Below are positions 59,609 to 64,000 of a DNA stretch of 64,000 nucleotides, piece after piece. The first letter of the stretch is position 1, and each line of letters begins with the position of its first letter. Under the pieces are notes generated by a model that saw only the letters and a list, made by a program, of their open reading frames with translations, searched no databases and was not told the origin of the DNA. Location: positions 13,247,022 through 13,311,021 of the forward strand of contig NC_012871.2 of assembly GCF_000003195.3 (NCBI RefSeq). The letters run 5' to 3'. This DNA comes from Sorghum bicolor (Eukaryota > Streptophyta > Magnoliopsida > Poales > Poaceae). A program made the translations under genes and the position numbers.

Positions 59609-59742
59609 TTAGATTATTTTTTAATTATGTAACTTAGGTTTTTTCCTTTAATCTCAAGCTTAACCATAAACCCTAGCTAATAAACCCTAGATAAATTCTT
59701 TGTAAACCCTTAGATCATATGAATGGTGTTTTACAGGTAGTG

Positions 59743-62700
59743 ATGGAGAGGTCATTTTGGATGTATAATTTATCAAGACTAGATCCATCATACATAACTG
59801 AGGTCCAGAGGTTTATTGATGCTGCTCAAAACCATGCTTCAAGAACAAGAAAGACGCACATACATTGTCCATGCATGGATTGTAGAAATCTTGTTGTATC
59901 TGATGACAATCAACAAATTCTTACTCATCTGGTCCGTCGAGGATTTATGAAAGATTACTTGATTTGGACAAAGCATGGAGAGGGTAGCTCTGCGCCTTAT
60001 ACAACTGGAATTGTTGATGGGTTTGAGTTTGTACACGAGACACAACAACCTAATACCGATGGTCTAGCCACTGAACATGTTGTGCCAAATGTTCCTGATC
60101 ATGGTTTTATTGGAGGAAATGAAGATGGCACCGAAACTAACATGGTTGCGGAAGATGCAGAATTTCTAGAGGCAATGTTGCATCGTCATGCGGAAGATCC
60201 ATCAGTGTTCTTCATGAAAGGTATGGAGGCCCTAATGAAGGCAGCAGAAGAGCCTTTGTATGATGAGTCCAAAGGTTGCACCAAAGAGTTCACGACGCTG
60301 CGGTCTGTGCTAAAATTGTTGGTGTGCAAAGCTAGATATGGTCTTTCTGATGCTGGCTTTGATGCGTTCTTAAGCATTATCGCAGACATGCTTCCTAAGG
60401 ATAACAAAGTGCCTGCTAACACATATTATGCAAAGAAGCTAATCAGCCCACTCACAATGGGTGTTGAGAAGATCCACGCTTGTAGAAATCATTGTATCCT
60501 ATATCGAGGCGATGATTATAGAGACTTGGACAGCTGTCCCAAGTGTGGTTCAAGTAGGTACAAGACAAATAAAGACTACATAGAGGAAGAGTGTGTTGCC
60601 TCTGTGCCTAAGGGCAAAAAACGAAAGAAGGCCCAACAAAAGACCCAGAAGAGTAGTTCGAAACCCACCGGCAAAGAAAAGGAAGAAGTAGACTATTATG
60701 CGCAGAAAAAGATTCCTGCTTTGGTGATGTGGTACCTTCCTGTGATCGATCGATTGAGGTGCTTGTTTGCTAACCCAGAGGATGCCCAACTTATGAGCTG
60801 GCATGCTTCTGATGAGCACAAAGACGATGGGAAGCTTCGGCACCCAGCCGATGGCCAGCAGTGGAAAGATTTCAATGAAAACCACAAGGACTTTGCTAAT
60901 GAATCAAGGAATATTAGGTTCGCACTGAGTACTGATGGAATGAATCCATTTGCTGAGAGGAGCAGCAAGCACAGCACATGGCCAGTGATCCTCACCATCT
61001 ACAACCTCCCTCCATGGTTGATGCAGAAGCGAAAGTACCTTTTACTAACCATCCTTATCTCTGGACCTACACAACCTGGAGTTGATATGGATGTTTTCTT
61101 GGAGCCCTTAATGCAAGACATGAAGATACTATGGGAAACAGGTGTTCAAATATTCGACGAGTACCGCAAAGAATCATTCACACTGAAAGCAATTATCTTT
61201 GTTACGATCAATGACTATCCAGCTCTCTTTACATTATCAGGGCAGTTCAAGGGAAAGTTTGGTTGTGTGGTATGCATAGATGACACCGCTTACGTGTCCC
61301 TAACTGCATCTAAGAAGATAGTGTACATGAGGCACAGACGCTTCTTATCAAAAGGACACAGGTACCGGCTGAAAAAGATGAATAAGTACTTTGACAATAA
61401 TAGTGAACTACAGACTACTGCTCCATGAGGTAACAGTAAAGGCCAAAGAGTTTTCAGCATAGTCAGCAAACTCAAATTTGTTTTTGGGAAGAAGACAAAA
61501 GATGGAAAACCAAGAAAGAATGTCAAGCCAGCTCCAGGGGCTACATTCAAGAAGAAGTCAATTTTCTTCGAGTATTTGGAATACTGGCCAGAGTTAGACG
61601 TCCGCCACGCGATCGATGGTATGCACGTTCAGAAGAACGTGTTTGAAAGCGTAATTGGCACCTTGTTGGACATGAAGGGCAAGACAAAGGAAGGATTAAA
61701 TTCACGCTTGGACATGGTACAGTTACGCATAAAAAAAGAACTTCACCCTGTTAGGCTAGAAAATGGGAAGTACCACCTCCCGGCAGCAAGCTACAACCTC
61801 AACAATGAAGAGAAACATGAGATGTGTGTGTGGTTCAAGAAATTGAAAATCCCATCTGGATTCTGCTCTAGCATACGGAGTATTGTGTCAATGAAAGACC
61901 TTACACTCACCAACTACAACTCACATGATTGTCATGTCATATTGACTACTTTTCTCCCTATTGCCATTAGGGCTATAAACCCAGTGTGGATAAAGGTTGT
62001 AGTTACACGGTTGTGCTACTTCTTCAACAGGATCTCACAGAAGGTGATTGAACGTGATGAGTTAGCGTCTCTTAAGGAATTCGCAGTGGAGACAGTTTCA
62101 CAATTTGAGATGTGTTTCCCCCCAGCATTCTTCGATGTGATGGTTCACCTTGTGGTGCACTTGGTTTCACAAATAGAGGCATTAGGTCCCATGTATTTAC
62201 ATGAGATGTGGACGTATGAACGCTTCATATCAATACTAAATGGCTATGTATCAACTCGTGCTCGTCCAGAGGCATCTATGGTAGAGGGGTACTTAACCGA
62301 AGAGGCCATTGAGTCCGGAGGTCCATTCTGCAATAGGGTCCTAAAAGACCAGGTTGCAATAGGTTTGCCTCCGTCACGACACGAGGGTAGGCTGAATGGA
62401 AGAGGTAGGATGGGAAAGAAATCATACGTCCCAAAAGATTACAATTTAGTCCTCGAAGCACATCACAGCGTCCTGCATCAGCTCTCGATAATGGAGCCTT
62501 TGATCAATCTACACATTGAAGAGCTTCAAAAACATAATCATGGGCACACAGATGAATGGATCATGAAGGAACATAAGAATCAGTTCACCTCATGGCTAAG
62601 GGAGCAGGACATTCCACATGGAGAAACACTCGAGGATCGCACCATCAAGGTCTTGGCATCTGGGCCATCACGCCAGGTCACGACTTGGCAAACCTATGAC

Positions 62701-63252
62701 ATTAGTGGCTTCACGTTCTGTACCAAGTCCAAAGACCAAAAGAGCATGGCACAAAATAGTGGTGTTCGATGCGACGCCTTAGACTCTGAAACTGGTGAGG
62801 AAACAACTTACTTTGGCTTCGTTGAAGACATATGGGAACTAGACTATGGTACATTTCAGATCCCTGTATTTCGGTGTCAATGGGTTGAAGACAAACATGT
62901 CACAGTGGACAACTATGGGATTAGAGTTCTAGATCTAAGCAAGGTAGGCTACAAAGATGATCCATGGATAATGGCTAACCGTGCTGCACAGGTCTTCTAT
63001 GCTGAGCAGGTCCTCTCTCCTAATGATAAAAAGAAAATTACAGACCATCCAAAGCACATAGTTTTCCCTGGAAAGCAACAAGCCATCGGAGTTGATGGTG
63101 TATCTGACTTGGATGAATTTAACCAGTTCAGTGACATCTCTCTCTTTGTAGACGATCATCCAGTAAAGATAAGGAATGTTGAACGAAGCATTCCACAGAG
63201 CTCGTTGCCCTGGGTGCGTCACGATGGACAAGAAAGAACAGTAGCTGCCTAG
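59743..63252 (+). pseudogene. CACTA transposase (TNP2-like), full length with one in-frame TGA
   Basis: From ATG 59743 the frame runs 1169 codons to TAG at 63250, broken only by TGA at 61426 (codon 562). The N-terminus has the Transpos_assoc zinc region (SFWMYNLSRLDPSYI, HIHCPCMDCRN). The middle has the Transposase_21/TNP2 core (CPKCGSSRYKT, WYLPVIDRLRCLF, LTIYNLPPWLMQKRKYLLLT, SGPTQPGVDMDVFLEPLM, FGCVVC, then LDVRHAIDGMHVQKNVFES). The C-terminus has DUF4218-like (LPIAIRAINPVW, PPAFFDVMVHLVVHLVSQ) and DUF4216-like (FRCQWVEDKHVTVDNYGI) regions. This protein cuts the element ends. The stop fits a CGA to TGA change. The ATG at 59719 probably lies before the leader intron's acceptor, so I prefer 59743. 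Confidence 0.85.
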
Positions 63253-64000
63253 ATTTCATTTGTCATTTGCCATGTAATCTATTTATGATAAAATGTGTAC
63301 CTTATGCTATGTGCCCTTTTCTATTTCTACATGTAAGGGTTACTAGTGCCATTGATATCGTATTGGTCTCAAACTTTTACTAAGGGTTACTAGTGCCATT
63401 GATGTTCAATCCACCAAGTTTGGGATTTTTCTGATGTGGTTTGTTACTTTATCCGGTTTAATTGAATTTTCGTGCGACGTCACCCACTAATTAGCGCTTG
63501 AACGAAGTCTACCCCTGAAATGACTCCAAATGGTGCCAAACTTCTCCACAGGGTCTTATATACCATAGGAAATAAAACTTCCTTGTGGTTGGTGGAAAAA
63601 TCTAGTGGGATCTAGGTGTAGTCCACCAATTTTCATCTCATTTAGCACAAAGAAAAATGTAATAATAGCTTGCATGACCAGAAAATCCTAAGATCTTGTG
63701 TGGGGTTATCATTTGAGTGTAGAAGCTTGCCAAAAAAATTTCAAGACATTTGGAGAGAGGCATAACATACATGCTTCACAAACGTTTAAGAGTCATTCCA
63801 CCGAACTATGCTCAAACATATGGGTTCCTCACATTTATATTGTCAACAATAAATTGCATAAGGGAATATATTTTTCATAGCATTTACACACTACAATAAA
63901 GCTAAGAAAATTGGATTTACATTTTTCTGGTATTCCTAGAATTATTTATGTATTAAACAAGATATGAGGCACATATTCAATTTAAATCATTTTAAATAAA
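63253..64000. other. CACTA interior downstream of the transposase
   Basis: Non-coding as far as visible. A second CACTA gene (TNP1-like) would be expected further right, outside the window. Confidence 0.5.

Larger units (their letters stand above)
58718..64000 (+). mobile_element. CACTA transposon, left end and transposase (continues past the window)
   Basis: The left terminus CACTAGTAGAAAGAGGG starts at 58718 after TTG. Subterminal CACAGGCGG / CCGCCTGTG motifs occur at least five times before 58880. A leader of about 1 kb, probably with an intron ending GTTTTACAG at 59736, precedes the transposase. No matching right end (TTTCTACTAGTG) appears before 64000, so it lies outside. Confidence 0.85.

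Overview
The window is nuclear DNA from a grass. I infer a panicoid such as sorghum, mainly from the many near-identical short inverted-repeat elements starting GGCCTTGTTTAG and the copia, gypsy and CACTA families present; no search was possible. It is eukaryotic: there are GT-AG introns, TATA boxes and no operons. Well over half of the bases can be assigned to transposable elements of different ages, many nested.

Four host genes are supported, all on the + strand. (1) The C-terminal exons of a tetratricopeptide-repeat (TPR) protein occupy 622-18977. Two of its introns are 9.65 kb and 7.75 kb because retrotransposons landed in them. (2) A DIR1-like lipid-transfer protein lies at 24243-24617. 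(3) An ABCG (white-brown type) half-transporter spans 39017-47500 in eight exons that join in phase into a 699-residue protein. (4) A second DIR1-like lipid-transfer protein lies at 53712-54026. DIR1-type proteins carry lipid signals in the apoplast and ABCG half-transporters often export lipids. The two activities could be related, but nothing in the sequence proves it.

Layout. 879-10085 is a young LTR composite: a defective copia element whose RNase H end is replaced by a second copia element. 11508-18718 is a pile of old minus-strand copia copies, with a LINE and a 1.3-kb mini LTR element inside. 19-35 kb is intergenic and holds ten of the window's miniature elements, a gypsy gag remnant and a long AT microsatellite. 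35337-38082 is a miniature element split by a 2.46-kb solo LTR. 40501-43286 (ABCG intron 1) is a local tandem duplication that also duplicated exon 2. 43832-45348 is another intronic duplication around a CACTA scrap. 49560-53451 is a nested stack with a 3.4-kb CACTA element. 55.8-58.65 kb holds two LINE remnants. From 58718 to the right edge runs a large CACTA element with an almost intact transposase.

I did not find a clearly new biological system. The strongest observation is the duplicated ABCG exon 2. One copy is intact; the other keeps both splice sites but carries a frameshift and stop, so it is a candidate poison exon. Next come the young composite retrotransposon with an already broken interior, and the same miniature-element family sitting close to the promoters of both DIR1-like genes.
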